Positions 36,601-48,768 of a stretch of DNA of 64,000 bases are shown here, one piece after another. The position numbers were made by a program, and so were the translations under genes. The stretch is from Trichuris trichiura (Eukaryota > Nematoda > Enoplea > Trichinellida > Trichuridae): assembly GCA_037903355.1 (NCBI GenBank), contig JBAJFE010000001.1:434001-498000 (forward strand). The letters are read 5' to 3'. The notes beneath the pieces are model-generated. The model did not search any database, was not told the origin of the DNA, and was given only the letters and a program-made list of their open reading frames with translations. Numbering within the stretch: the first letter of the stretch is position 1; every line of letters starts with the position of its first letter.

Positions 36601-36780
36601 TTACACAACCATCACCGCTGAAGACGGGGCAAGGTTGGTCCTGAATGCTGTGAACGTATAACGTTCTTCTGAATTTTCCATAACAACTGCTCGTCCATCC
36701 GTTGGTAGGGTGTTTGCTTTGGTTATTGTGTAACGGACGTCGCCAGGCAAGACATAGACAGAACTTGAAGATCATATAGA
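36601..36780. repeat. Fused remnants of two hairpin families
   Basis: ACCGCTGAAGACGGGGC comes from the foldback family. Within 100 bp TAACAACTGCTCGTCCATCC, GTTGGTAGGGTGTTTGC comes from the CCAACGAATGGATGAGC family. Confidence 0.6.
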
Positions 36781-37076
36781 AGGTGTGTGTGTGTAAGTTG
36801 GTGAGATTGGTTGTGCGTTTGCTGGTTGAGTCGCGTACATTAAACTGTTAACGAGCGAGCGAGTGTTACAATTGTAGGGAGCATGTTTCGCAACTGAACC
36901 TGAGCACACAATTACCGTACATCACTATTTAACCGGAAGTCAGACACGAATTATTCATTACTCAATTTGAGCTGAAACAGTAAAGCGGTTCTTGTTCTTG
37001 TGTCCTACAGTTACTTCAGAATCCAAGAACGGGCAAGACAAAAGCCGTACAAAAACTCCATCATCAACAAAAAATA

Positions 37077-37263
37077 CAGCAAAACCCCCGTAAGCTGACC
37101 ACCCAACGGACTGGGGAAAACTGTTCAACACAGGAGGTGGTTAACATATAGGAAGTGGGTATAAGTGGCTCGGCTAACGTGCGGACAAATCAACTGGCCG
37201 AAATTCGGTCAACTTAGAGAGGTGGTTACCATATAGGAGTGGTCAACTTCAGGGGTTTTACTG
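37077..37263. mobile_element. Small pogo-type MITE
   Basis: CAGCAAAACCCCCGTAAGC and the end GGTCAACTTCAGGGGTTTTA plus CTG form inverted termini after TA (37075-37076) and before CA. GGTCAAC/GTTGACC-type repeats inside match the element at 47074-48768. It is 187 bp with no coding. Confidence 0.75.
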
Positions 37264-38301
37264 CATGAAGTTCTGTTTTATTAATTTCAAAACAGAAGTG
37301 CTGCATTATAAAGCAGTCTTGTACAATATGATTTCTCTCAACTATAAGCTAATTGAAGAGTTTAATCTCGTTGTTACGGGCCTGTAACGTTCAATCACTG
37401 CTAATCTTCAGTATGGGTTCGTTACAATTCACCATATCTACTGCGCTAGAAGGATTTCTTGTCGTGCCAGTTCGCCCTGGCTATGCCTAATTAGGTTTGC
37501 CGTGCAGTTTAACTTCAGCTTTGCATAATCTTAAGGCTAAACGTATGTCAAAGACTGCATTGAACCAATATGCGGCCAAAAGGGCGCGATAGCAAAACTC
37601 CCAGTTGGAAACCGCCGTCCAGTTTGCCATTAGATGTATTGATTAGACGTTTTAACTCACGATGGAACGCTTGGAACGAAATGAATCGTAAGTTGGAGAC
37701 GTCCTGTAATTCATCGAAGTTCTGCCTTTGATACTTCATATCATGGTTATCCTTTAACACACGTCCCTTCTCTCATAATCAGGCACTCCATTTTTCATGA
37801 GTGCTGCATTACACTTAACAAAACTTTGGCGACATCTGGAGATGATTTATTTCACCTGCCAATTGCAGATGCGCAAACATTTGCACTAAAAACGGCTAAA
37901 CGTGACTATAACACTGCAAAACGGTTGCCAAATGCGAATGCTGTAACTTTTGTGTTGGTTAGTCGTCAAGTTGGTAAAATTGAGCCGATGATTCAAAGGC
38001 TTTGCTAACTGCCAACCAAAAACTAGGTTTTACTTATAGGTGCCGCCTAATGGGAATTCGTTTAGAATTACGTCTCTCTTTCCTGACAAACTCGAGCACT
38101 ACTATCGGTTGGCTTTCACTGATAAAAATCTTCGCACAATAGAAATCGATGCAAGTTAGCTGCCATATTCAAAGACCCAGTAGGCGCTTTGACAAAAGTA
38201 CGTGAGATCCGCAATAAGTTTGCTTTTAACGCTTTGGCTATTAACGGCAGGAGCGACTATGTAAATTTTTGCCGGTAATTATCATAATCCGTTTATTGAA
38301 G
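37264..38301. other. Intergenic, no supportable gene
   Basis: Two short frames (minus 37548-37760, plus 37826-38008) read like protein but have no recognisable domain, initiation context or splice partners. A TTTATT at 38292-38297, which reads AATAAA on the minus strand, lies five bases after the Ly6 gene stop and is its likely polyadenylation signal. Confidence 0.4.
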
Positions 38302-41300
38302 TTAATTTATCTTTTGCAAAATGCATAATAGCAGTAAAAGAACTAAGCAAACCATTGAGCAAATGCCATAGGAATGCAGTAGGCATTTTGTAGCGCTATT
38401 GTCGATGTTGCAGAAGTCATAATCACAGCATGAAATGCAGCTGACAAATCGGTTCTCGATGTCATCCAGGGGTGTGCAGCCGGGATGGCAATTTTGAGTG
38501 CATCCCCGCTGGAAATAATATGTCCTGTGCATTTCACTTTCAGAGAAAAAATGCCAAACCTAAATATATTAAAAGTTCGTAAAAGAATCATTGTCGAACC
38601 GAAGATCAGATAAATTTGCATATTTGTTATTTCACTTAATTTTATTTTTCAAAAGATAGGATGTCTTTTATTTTCACGTTTTTACTGTTGAACCATGAAA
38701 TATAACTTTTATCTTACAACAATGACTTTTCTTCGGGTAGACGTTTCCTTCAAAATTGCATTCGTTTGATATAGTAAGCTACTGAGACTTTAGGCAATTT
38801 CTTTTTGTTTCAGGCGATATTATTTTGCCCGATTTAGACCACTCGTACTGACCTTGTCTCGACTTTTCCTGTATTGTAGTGGATGTCAGTAATCAAACTA
38901 CACAGGTTTCCTGCCACCGAAAGGATGAGCAAACAGCTTGGTAAAAGCACAAGGCAGTTCTATGCATATCGAAACTGCTCCTTTTTCTTTGTCAGTGATG
39001 CTAGGGGGCTAATTTAGTTTATTATTAATAGTACAATGTTAGCGTACAAGGTTTTCTTAAAAAGTACTAGATTTTGCTAATTATTTCTTCCTAGCCGCAG
39101 AAAGCAATGCGATGCAGTTCTTGCTTGCCGTCTCAGAATGTCCATAAACCGATAAAAGTCAAATGAAACAGTTTCTTAGTTTTCATGCTAGACAGAACAG
39201 GAATTTTTGACATAACTTCAACCTGAAGTTAAAAGAGCTACGTTTTGGGTGCCTTAGTTGCATTGAATTAATTACATCATTGAACTTGGCTGGCACTCGC
39301 TTTCACTTTATTGATAATAAAACTGGCCATCCATGAATTCACATGAGCTTTGCATAACGTTCACACCAATGTAATATTAATAGTAAGTGGTTACATGCCT
39401 TTCTTTTTTAAGCGTGGGAGAAGCCGTTAATACAGCCATGCGATTCAGCAATTACAGAGAAGACGAATCCAGATCAGTAGATGATTATTAGTGTTAAAAT
39501 ATATCAACGTCTTCAGAGCTTTTTAATTTCGTCCTGAATGATTCGCTGATCACACAAAAGCTTCAAAACTCTATCAAAATGTTAAAGATAACTCAGTTTT
39601 CCATAGTGGTCTCTTCGGCTTAAATTATTAAGATGTTTGCTGGCACCACAAAAAAGAAGACTCGGTGTGCTTAGTAAAAAACTTTTCATGGATTTAGGCG
39701 AGCTAATTTTGCTTGGAAAAAAATTGGCACATCGTTAACTTTGGCAATGAACGAGGGCCTAATAATGCTGGCTGTTTTTTAAAGTAACTATGGCAACAGC
39801 GTCTTTCTGAAGTCATTCAATCGCTGACAGAAAGTGCGCTCTAGAGAATCCCACTGGACTCCTTTTGGAAAAATGTAATCAAGACAATTACCGCACTTCA
39901 CCAGTGACGAGAACCTAAAATTTGCTTTCATACCTAGTTTTTACTTGTAACAAAACATTGTGCACTAATAGTATAAGTAGTTTTCAATTCTTTGGAAGCA
40001 GTCATTGCATTATTTTCAGCTTTTCTGGTTAGCTTAATGCCCATGGAAGGAATTGAATTAGCTGATTTAGTCTGCTTCTCCTTAGTAGCAAAATTTGAAC
40101 TTTAACTGCAGTTTCAACGCTGTGATACCTCATTCTGAAGGGTAAAAGGGCTTTGCCAGGAGGAAATAAATCTAATCTTCGCAAGCATCTGATCATTCTT
40201 GCAAAGAAAAGCCTGCATAATCTAATACGCATGTTCGCTTTCTCATTTATACGATTCTGTGGAAATAAGATTAGACAATATCTGTTCTCCCACTTTGGAA
40301 ACAGCTATGCACTGAACTTAGTAATAATCTAACTTTCAGGAGCTCATGAACTGTTGTGTAAGAACTGACCATACTTTCAAGTTTTGTTTACTGAACAGGT
40401 CCCTTCAGTAAATGAAACCTATACTCCACAGTCCGATAAGAAAAGCTTTGTCAAAGTAATCATTCTATCATAATTGCTTTTGCTGCAGCTGATAGCAAGA
40501 GCATACTGAGGGTAACGCTATTCAATTAAAAATTTCTACAGGCTGTGGTAACCACTTTTATTGAAAATAGATCCACTTAGTAACGAAAAATTGAAACCCA
40601 AATGTTGACTGACTTTAGCATTTAAAACAAGAAACAGCACTGAAAACGATAATAACTCGTCTTGGAACTCGTCATTAAATGTCAGTTGCTTTAAACTGTG
40701 GCTTTTTGTGCTCTTACACCGGAAGAAAAACTGCATAAATAATAACTGCGCATCAGCTTACTCTCATGCTGCCCACTTTTCTATCAAAGGAGAAGAGCCC
40801 TAGCCATCATGTCTAACAGAACGAGATCGCTGCAGAAGACGCTAAGCATAATTTAGCCATGTTTTCCTTTTGCTGTCAATGTTTCCCGTGAGGAGAGAGG
40901 CAAGACAGCATGGTGCTATTATTTCTGCTTGCAAAAGAAGTTGAACGTCGAACAGGATGAATATTTTCATTGCTTCAACTGATTAAATGAATAGCTCCTT
41001 CGTGCATGAGATAAAGGAATTTTACATCTCGCGATATAGTACGCATGGAAGATCGAAACGTCCCTTAATGCCATAAATAAGACACCCGGCATTTACTCAC
41101 CTTGCATTTCCAACTTTTGTCGCAAACTTTAGTTGGCAAAGTTCCATTCATCGTAATGCAAATATCGCCCTGTACTTCATTGTCACAGTCATAGCAGTAC
41201 AAGTTGTGTTTGAAGCGGGCAGCATCTCCTGAGTCATCATATTTGTCTGAAAGATCATCTTTTGCCAAAGGAAAAATTTAGTATACAACTTTCCATTTGT

Positions 41301-41378
41301 TATCGTAAGACTGGCTATTATACCTGTCGCTAAAAGGGAAACGATGTACTGAGTAAGCAGCAGAAGGCTGAAGATCAT
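38302..41378 (-). CDS. GPI-anchored Ly6/uPAR-like (three-finger fold) protein, 3 exons
   Basis: Exons 41378-41324, 41258-41101 and 38508-38302 (420 nt, 139 residues) join in phase through GTATAA/AAAAG and GTGAGT/TTCCAG sites; the second intron is 2.6 kb. Seen: signal peptide MIFSLLLLTQYIVSLLAT (residues 1-18), then an acidic spacer. The first half of the Cys domain is LYCYDCDNEVQGDICI and KVCDKSWKC. The second half is RGCTQNCHPGC, FVSCISCCDYDFCNID with the family-typical CC..D.CN ending. A C-terminal hydrophobic stretch (MVCLVLLLLLCIL) lies where a GPI-attachment signal is expected. Known relatives are extracellular membrane-anchored modulators of receptors, such as the ODR-2/HOT group in nematodes. 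The exact partner is unknown. The two halves come from separate exons, so neither alone would be noticed. Confidence 0.82.
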
Positions 41379-42615
41379 TGACCTCCTTGTAAAGAGGCCG
41401 CGACAGAACGCAAGTTGCGACACTACTCTGACAGAGGAAGCTGCGACGTTAAGGCATTTGATTCGAGGACTGCCGACAACCAGGAAGTGTGAAACATTTT
41501 CATCCTCCAAGAGAACTTTCGGTAATCATTGCATAAATCGAAAAAAGTCCAGCCATTTAAGTTAGATTGAATTTTTCAATCTCATTAATGGTCACTTCTA
41601 AACGCGCCTTTAGAAGGAGGGCGGCTGTATTTTCAGAGTTATTACGCTCTAACGCTTAGCATACATCTGTCAGCAAGTTGAAGACAATTTCCCCGTGACT
41701 GCGACAATCACTGGTAGTGCGCGGCTGAGGTCAAACTGCGTCGTTGAAACTCAGTGCGATTAGGGGTACCAGGGGTTATTCGATCCAGTAGCCACGCCGG
41801 GAACGCTAACTTGTAAAAAATGTTGCTGCACAAATTAGAATTAATTAAAGCAAAATATAAGCGTGTAACGGTTTCGTTAAGTCGATTCAATGTTATGCGC
41901 AAGAAAATTTTCTCTTGGCAGTTGAACGGTTGCAAGCTGACTGCCATGAGTACTAAGAATGGTTAATTCGAAAATCCTGCCGGCTATAATGAAGATCGAT
42001 CCAATGGTTGATTGCATGATTGCCACAGAAGTAAGCAAATAATGTAACAAAGCGCTCCAGCCAAGATGAGATTAACTTTTCGCGTGTTTGCTGCTTAATC
42101 CCATTCTGCTGCCGTAACAGCGACTTGAACTTCTTACGCGGAATGTCAGATAAGAAATGGACTAAGTCATACTCTTTAGTTTCATGGTCTATGCATGACT
42201 TCATAATTTATTGTTCATTCTACCTATCTTCATCTCAAGAAGCCTATTCAAAGTTACTAATATGTATATTTATTTTAAAAACATGTTAAATGAAGAAGAA
42301 CATGGTGCTCAAGAGAACCAGAAATGCATGGTACGGCTTGCCGTTAAACTTGCATTTTAACTAACACTATAGATACTTTCACTGTGCAAGAGAAAACTGT
42401 ACGCACGATTTAGTTGTTACTTTCTTCGAAACACTATTTAAAAGCAGTAATTGTAGCAAGAGCTGCACAAAGAAGTATTTAAAAAAGGTAGAAAAACTTG
42501 CAGTAACTAATATGGCCTGCGAAAAAATGAACCTAGAATAATTTTTAAAAACCTGCTAGGTGTGCACGGAGTGCCCACGTGCCCACACCGACCTAGATGC
42601 TTAACTATAAGATAG
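41379..42615. other. Ly6 gene 5' flank and intergenic
   Basis: Minus-strand frames at 41953-42204 (83 codons, starting MKSCIDHETKEYDLVHFL) and 41708-41947 look more protein-like than background, but I find no family and no clear splice connection. They could be exons of an unrecognised gene. Confidence 0.3.
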
Positions 42616-42900
42616 AATTTTCGGGTGTAGTCCTAAATCAGCCCTCCGTCAGCTGAGGCGATAACTTCAAAAGAGGTCAAATGCGGATTAAGCAGCAATC
42701 GAACAATACGTTTGCCGGCCATCTTCTCCTGCCCTAGCCTAAGCCTAAGCTTAAACATAAGGTTTATGAGTCAGTGACCTCCTGCATTCACTAATTACAC
42801 TGCGCTAATCACACTTCAGTACGCAATATCGTCGCGCATTGCCGTTTGAAGTTATCGCCTCAGCCGACGGAGGGCCGATTTCGGACTAGATCCGAATTTT
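42616..42900. mobile_element. TIR element with long terminal inverted repeats
   Basis: GCCCTCCGTCAGCTGAGGCG, ATAACTTCAAA at the left is mirrored by TTTGAAGTTATCGCCTCAGC, CGACGGAGGGC at the right, with outer GAATTTTCGG / CCGAATTTTC. The arms are about 55 bp with a few mismatches around a 170-bp centre. There is no coding and no clear target duplication. Confidence 0.8.
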
Positions 42901-44194
42901 CTTCTTCCTTTTTTTCTCCCATTTAATCTCCCTTTTACCTACTTCATTGTAATGAATTCCATTTTCCTATGACATAACTGCTAGTTTATTGGTTTATTTA
43001 CTCATTCCTTCTCATCAGTTTCTCCCCGTTTCTAAGTTTTACAAGTATTTATTGTTTAGTATTTTCTGGTTATTGCATTATATTGCGCCTTCTAATCAGT
43101 TATCTTTTTGGCTTCACATCTTAAGAAACCACAGGTAGAAGTAAGTAGTTAGTGCACAATGAAATGTGCAGCCAGACGGTGACACTTCATTAGTGTTCGG
43201 CAGTCTGTTCTAATTAAATTTTTCCCCATGGAAGCAACTAATCCGTACATTTCTAATAACAAATTTATGTCCCCTTACGGCCTGAAAAAATTCTTTTAAA
43301 AAATCGTTGTTTTGAGTTTTTCTGGAATGAATTATGAAGTAACTTTGACAATTCACCTAGAAAGACTTTTTAGTCATAGGCTGCCCGTATTTGATGACAG
43401 TAGGTGAACAATAAGTAGGAATGGCTACTTTCCAAATGAAATTATGTTTGCTACGCTCCGTTATGTTACGTGTTGCTTCCTTCTACAGCACAATGAAATT
43501 AATAGTTGCGCCATTTGAATATTAGAACTGATATCTGGATTGGGGAACTTGTTGTTGTCACTTTCCACTGTACGAAATACGGCAATAAGCCATCGCTTCT
43601 GCTAAGTGAGAAAATTAGGAAACGAGTGCAGAGATTTCCGTGCTGGCCAATTTCAGTTAGAAGTAGTGATTTACTGACTAAACCAGCTGTTCAAAAACAA
43701 CTTTCGTTATCTAACAACCCGGCGTACATGACAGGAAAATGGCAAGAGTAGAAATCAATCCTCATCGTCTGAATCATTTGCGCAACTATCAGCGACTTTA
43801 ACAACTCTTGGGCATCGATCTTAAGGCAGATTACCAGAGCACATTTACCGAGTAAATACATAAGCCTTTCACAAGCTGCGAATAAAAGCTAAATTTCATT
43901 TATATACTCCTCTTAAAAATAAGGCACACAGACCATGTTTTTCCAGGAGACATCCTCTAGATGCATTTTTTTCTATGATGACATTCGGCAATATTCAAAA
44001 TTGTCCTACGTTTAATCAAGCTGAAACGAACTGAACACCTTTTCGTGAAATTAGTCCCTGTCGCCAACAGAAGGAAAGATAGGAAGTGCGATGCAAAAGT
44101 GTAGCAAAAGGACAAATCAATTTTGCGCCAAGATATCTAATTTCCACTGCTCAAATTTACCAGTGTCATGCATTAGCACCACCTTGTTGCGGCT
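42901..44194. other. Intergenic, nothing recognised
   Basis: AT-rich. The 81-codon frame at 43506-43751 has no known features. Confidence 0.35.
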
Positions 44195-45938
44195 ATAATA
44201 AGACCTCCCTGAAAATACGCCACAACACTACTTTTAGAGTGCTCGTTAATATAAGGCTTCCCTGAAAATAAGGCCCAGTTGCAATCGTCCTCCAGAGAGG
44301 AATATTGAGCAAAAATTGGCTGGGAAATGTGAGGGGCGTATCGTATTTGAAAATAGACAGCTTTTCGATGGCTAAATTACTGTACTGTAGAATTTACGAG
44401 TAAATAAAGTGCATTGGTGCATCTGCGTTTGTAGCGATCTTTCATGCAGTCCGCCCGAAAGAATTCTCCTAGTGATTTTTGCAATTTTGTGTGCAACAAA
44501 TTGGTGAAAAAATGCAATTCTGTTTGCAAAAGGGAACCTTAATTTCACTTTCAAGCAAGATGCTTGCAACAAGGCAAAGTTATAGTGGCAAGTACAGGAA
44601 AGCAATTGTGGAAGACTCTCAAAGCAAGAATCTGACGGCTTTTTGCTAAGAAAAAAAGCTCGATCACCGAATGGCTCGAAAATGGCGAGCACAATACGAT
44701 AAACTCTGTGAAAAGGTGGACGAGGGAAATGCAAAGAAGCGGAAATGTGGTTCAGGTCGGCAACCATTTTTTCCTGAACTTGAGGACATCATTTGTGAAT
44801 GAATTGCTGACAGGAAAGCACAAGCTTTCATTGTGCGCAGGTCTGACGTTCAGGCATTTGCCCTTGCAATGGCATCATATTTGGAGATATCTTCAGAAAA
44901 ATTCAAAGCGCCACAGCACTGGCTGGACAGTTTTTTTCAGCGACATGAACTGCGACTAAGGAGATCGACAACATTGTTCAAGCTTGACGATAATGAAGTT
45001 ATTAAACGTGCATTCGAGTTCAAGTCCTTTGTTGACAGAATCTCTTCTTCTAAATACCAACTGTCCAACATGATTGCTATGGATGAAAATGCAGTGTTTA
45101 TGGGCCAAAGATTTCAAACAACAATTGACCCTAGCGGAGCCTCGTTAATCTACATTCCTTCTACTGGTTATGAAAGTGCTCGCGTCATCTGCATTCTGGC
45201 AATTCGTTTGGACGGAAAGTCCCTACTCTAATCATTACAAAAGGAAAGAAAAACGAAATCGAGGGTGTTTCAGGTATTTATGGTCAGTTCGCTCTAAAGC
45301 GATGAAGAACTTTCTTTCAGAGAGAAGACTAGAAGAGGTAATGATTCCTGCAGGAATGACTGCCTACCTCCAGACTCTTGATATTGGAATAAACAAGCCA
45401 TTCAAAGACAATTTGCGGAGTGAAACCAATTACTACATTGAAAATAAAATGGACAGAAGTCAGCGTAAAAGCTCTATGAGGTTCAGGTAGCAAGACGTTG
45501 CGACTTGGGTGACGAACTCATGGGACAAAGTCACTGACAGCGTGTTGCGAATGCTCTACGAGCAGGCTACTTGGACACAAAATGCTCGTTTAAGGAGAGC
45601 TCTACTGCAAGACATGAGAGGTTGGGCTCAATGGTCCTGCAAGAAATGGAGTGGCATGAAATTCAGGCCAGAAGTCAGAATTAGGAGATTTATGAAGACG
45701 TCCCAGAAAATGATGACATGACTCTGTTCGAATAAACGTAGCTATTTCAACATTTTTCCAGCCTTACATTCATGGTTCTTCTCCTAGGTGTTTCGATATT
45801 TTTCTTTCTTTACATTTACGCTTCGTATGGGTTTCTACACATAAATAAATGAACAAGTGTAGAGTGTGGTACCTGAAATCATAATACACCACCCCGGAAA
45901 ATGAGCCCTACCATGTTTTTTGGAGGAAAAACAAATGT
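44195..45938 (+). mobile_element. Tigger/pogo-like DNA transposon, copy 2
   Basis: Close relative of the element at 19497-21394, in the opposite orientation. The 5' terminus lacks the first dozen or so bases (it starts at CTATAATAAGACCTCCCTG), and the 3' end stops near 45938. Coding about 44500-45720: YRKAIVEDSQSKNLTAFC then a stop where copy 1 has Lys, RRSDVQAFALAMASYLEISS, QHWLDSFFQRHEL, YQLSNMIAMDENAVFMGQRF with the first catalytic Asp, and YLQTLDIGINKPFKDNLR. A deletion of about 135 bp at about 45283 removes the second catalytic Asp region present in copy 1 (IVWDSASIH). It is inactive. Confidence 0.9.
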
Positions 45939-46043
45939 AATTGGCAGAACGCGATTGTGCATTAGTGTTCAATTGAGCGTTATGGATGGAAACAAGATGC
46001 AAAACGAATTGTTCCAATCAACGAGTTTTTTGGTACTTTAGAC

Positions 46044-46792
46044 CAGCCATTCTCAACTTTTTTCTGCGCCAGGCCCCCATGGAAGGTGTCCTCAGGTGCC
46101 AGACCCCCCTTTTTCCTATTGGTCGATTAATTTTTGCGGTTTTTGTATAGCAGCCAATCAGCTTTGAATGGCAACCTCCCAGGACCAAGTTAATGCAATG
46201 ATACAATGCGAATATATAGTCGTCAAATCATTTGAAAAGAGCACTTGGGGTTCTTCTAAACTAACAATGAAACCACTTCGTCGAGTCGAGTGAGAATTTA
46301 TTCCAAGCTTCTATAGAGGAATTTTGCTAACGGTTAACCCAGTGTTTCTCAACGTGGGCCCTGGGGCCCCCCTGGGGGGCTCTGAGAGATTTTAGGGGAG
46401 CCATGGAAGTCAGGGGAACCCTGGCGGGGGCCCTGGAAGCCAGGGGCCCTGGAGGATAATGCGGCAGGACATTGTCCCAATAAACGGTGGGCTGTTACAA
46501 GGATTAGGGGGGCCCTGACAAGGCCTAGGGGGGCCCTGGTGGGCCCTGACAAGGCCTAGGGGAGCCCTGGGGCAAAAAAGGTTGAGAAACTATGGGTTAA
46601 CCAATCCTCTATAGAGGATTGGCGTAAATTCTTACCCTCCCGGTCTACCTAACTACGCTTGTCCCAATAAGGCCTCTCAGCCCCTTTTGACGGCCTCCTG
46701 GGCCCCCTCTGAAAAATTTTCTATTTCTGCCCCCCCCCCCCTTGACACTCAATCAGCCCCCGGGGCTCCAGGCCCCACGTTGAGAATGGCTG
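46044..46792. mobile_element. hAT-type non-autonomous element with a younger hAT inside
   Basis: Ends CAGCCATTCTCAAC and GTTGAGAATGGCTG are exact complements over 14 bases. The flanking 8-bp duplication CTTTAGAC (46036-46043, 46793-46800) is exact. The interior (CCTCAGGTGCCAGACCCCC, CCAATCAGCTTTGAATGGC) resembles 49494-49973. It is interrupted at 46340-46594. Confidence 0.93.
46340..46594. mobile_element. Nested hAT-type element, GC-rich
   Basis: CAGTGTTTCTCAAC and GTTGAGAAACTATG form the termini; GGTTAACC is duplicated exactly at 46332-46339 and 46595-46602. The 255-bp interior is a series of GGGGCCCTGG-like units. Related termini are at 62208 and 63140. Confidence 0.93.
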
Positions 46793-47073
46793 CTTTAGAC
46801 TAAGGCGCAGTTTTTTCATTTTTTTTGCCAATATCTGACCACTAAAATTACTTGTGAACGGATATCTAAGGCCAAATTTTCAAGTGAAATAGTTATGGTT
46901 TATTACGTGTATTGGCAGTTTCAAATTTTTTGTGTCAAAACTGCAGTTCGGCGGACCATAATAACTCCTGAATAGCATTGGTTTTTATGCTGATGTAACA
47001 CGATCATACAAAGATAACACAGTGCACGACTGAAGGCACTTTCCTGAATGAAACTGGGCTCAGACTAGACGTA

Positions 47074-48768
47074 CAGTAAAAGCCCTGAAGTTGACCACCC
47101 CTATATGTTGACCACATCCCTAAGTTGACCGAATTTTGGCCAGTTGATTTGTCCGCACGTTAATAAGCGCAAGGACAGCTTCTTTTCTTTTCTTCTTTTT
47201 TCTTCTACTTCGTAAAGGGGTTCTTTCGATTTTCTTTTTGAAAAAACGTTTTTACGGTTTTAACCTGTTTTTTTGTTTACGACGTTTATTTCTCTCATAA
47301 ACGTTCTACACAAAGCTACCGGGTCCCGCCTGGATCCGCCGTCAGCGAGAAATACATAATCCCCGCCGTCGGGCTGCTCTCCTTGGTTGTAGGCCCTTCT
47401 GTCCGACCAACTTCTGCCGAGGCCGCCGCTGTCAGCTCTATCGTGAGCCAGCGAGCTTTGGCCCCAGCTAGTCAGTCAGGCGCCAGAGCTAGCTCCCAAC
47501 TAACCTACCTCGACGACGATGGAGCAACAACTAAGCGACAACGAGGAAATAAAGCATACAAACCCGTCCGTTTGAAACGAAACAGGTTTTAAACCTTCTT
47601 CCTTCCTCTTGTTAATCCATCTGTTCCGGTGCCACCGCCCTCGTTCTCCTCGTTTGCTTTTTTCTTCCTCCTTTTTTCTTCGGCGCCCGTAACGCATTTG
47701 GTTTTTCCATTTTTTTCTTTTCTTCTTGCTTTTCTACTTCGGAACGGGTTCTTTTGATTTGATTTTGATCCTGACGGCGGGGACTACGTATTTCACGCTG
47801 ACGACGAGTCCAGGCTGGACCCGAAAACTTCGTGTAGGACGTTTATGAGAGAAATAAACGTTATAAACAAAAAACGGGTTAATACCGCAAGAACGCTTTT
47901 TCAAAAAGAATAGGACAGCTTCTATACATTGACGACCTCCGTAAGTGGGAAGTTGATCGCTTTATCCGTGACCAGATATATGAACGCAATGCTAGTTTGC
48001 TCTCTGTAAGTTGACTGCCTCAGTTTGCTCTGTGTCTGTCGCTAGCAGCTGTTAACCGTCATTGACTCAATGTGCTATTACTCAATGTAGCGGAGTTTTT
48101 CATTACCGTGCATTGGAGATTCCTGATTACAGAACCGATTCCGTCGCCTTGACGATGCTTTCCTCAATTACATTATTTCCCACCTACGCGTTAGCAGCAT
48201 TTGCCCATTGAGCAAAATATGATGAATTGAGCCTAATTGTATTCGTTCGCGTTGAGCTCAGCTCTATTCATTCGCTTTGCTATAGCCGTGCGTCAGGCGG
48301 CCTTAACGTGTCGTCGCGAGTAAAGATGGTCCGGCTTACGCAGTAATAGATGCAGTAGTAGCTACCAAACTGGTTACAGTTTGCACTATGGCCGAACGGA
48401 AAGAATCGAGAGAGTTGGCACAGAAAAATGAGATAAAAAACGCCCAGAGATGTTGAGCGGGAGAGCCAGCGCGGAGTTCGCCCTTACCGCTTATGTTTGT
48501 ACTAAGAACAAGCACCAGACTAGAATTGACATTTTCCGGCAAGCATTGTAGCCACTAAAAAGAGTATGCGTGATTTTACAATGTTATTTTTATGCATATC
48601 ACCGTTTAATAGACCTCCAATTGATGCTGTGCAGCAGAATAAAGCACCTACAGATGCTAGTCTATTCAGCCGAACGACTTATACCAACAGCTTCCGTATG
48701 TCGACTACCTCCTATGTTGACCAGTTTTTCCTAGTCTGTTGGGTGGTCAACTTACGGGGGTTTTACTG
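47074..48768. mobile_element. Pogo-type non-autonomous element hosting a foldback
   Basis: CAGTAAAAGCCCTGAAGTTG and the complement of CAGTAAAACCCCCGTAAGTT lie between exact TA dinucleotides (47072-47073, 48769-48770). It contains repeated GTTGACC motifs and a foldback insertion at 47184-47911. No transposase motif is visible in the remaining sequence. Confidence 0.85.
47184..47911. mobile_element. MULE-like foldback element with cargo
   Basis: A 12-bp direct repeat AGGACAGCTTCT (47172-47183 and 47912-47923) flanks it. Inverted arms of roughly 120 bp include CTTTTTGAAAAA, GTTTATTTCTCTCATAAACG and TACGTAGTCCCCGCCGTC-like sequence on both sides. The left side has an additional 45-bp module before the arm, which is similar to 47715-47760. 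The interior (47370-47590) is shared with 18075-18300 and contains a 69-codon frame of low complexity, followed by a pyrimidine tract. Confidence 0.8.

Noticed and set aside
46355..46570. GGGGCCCTGG repeats as a possible minisatellite or CpG-island promoter
   Set aside because: They are confined within exact hAT termini and an 8-bp duplication, so they are element interior.
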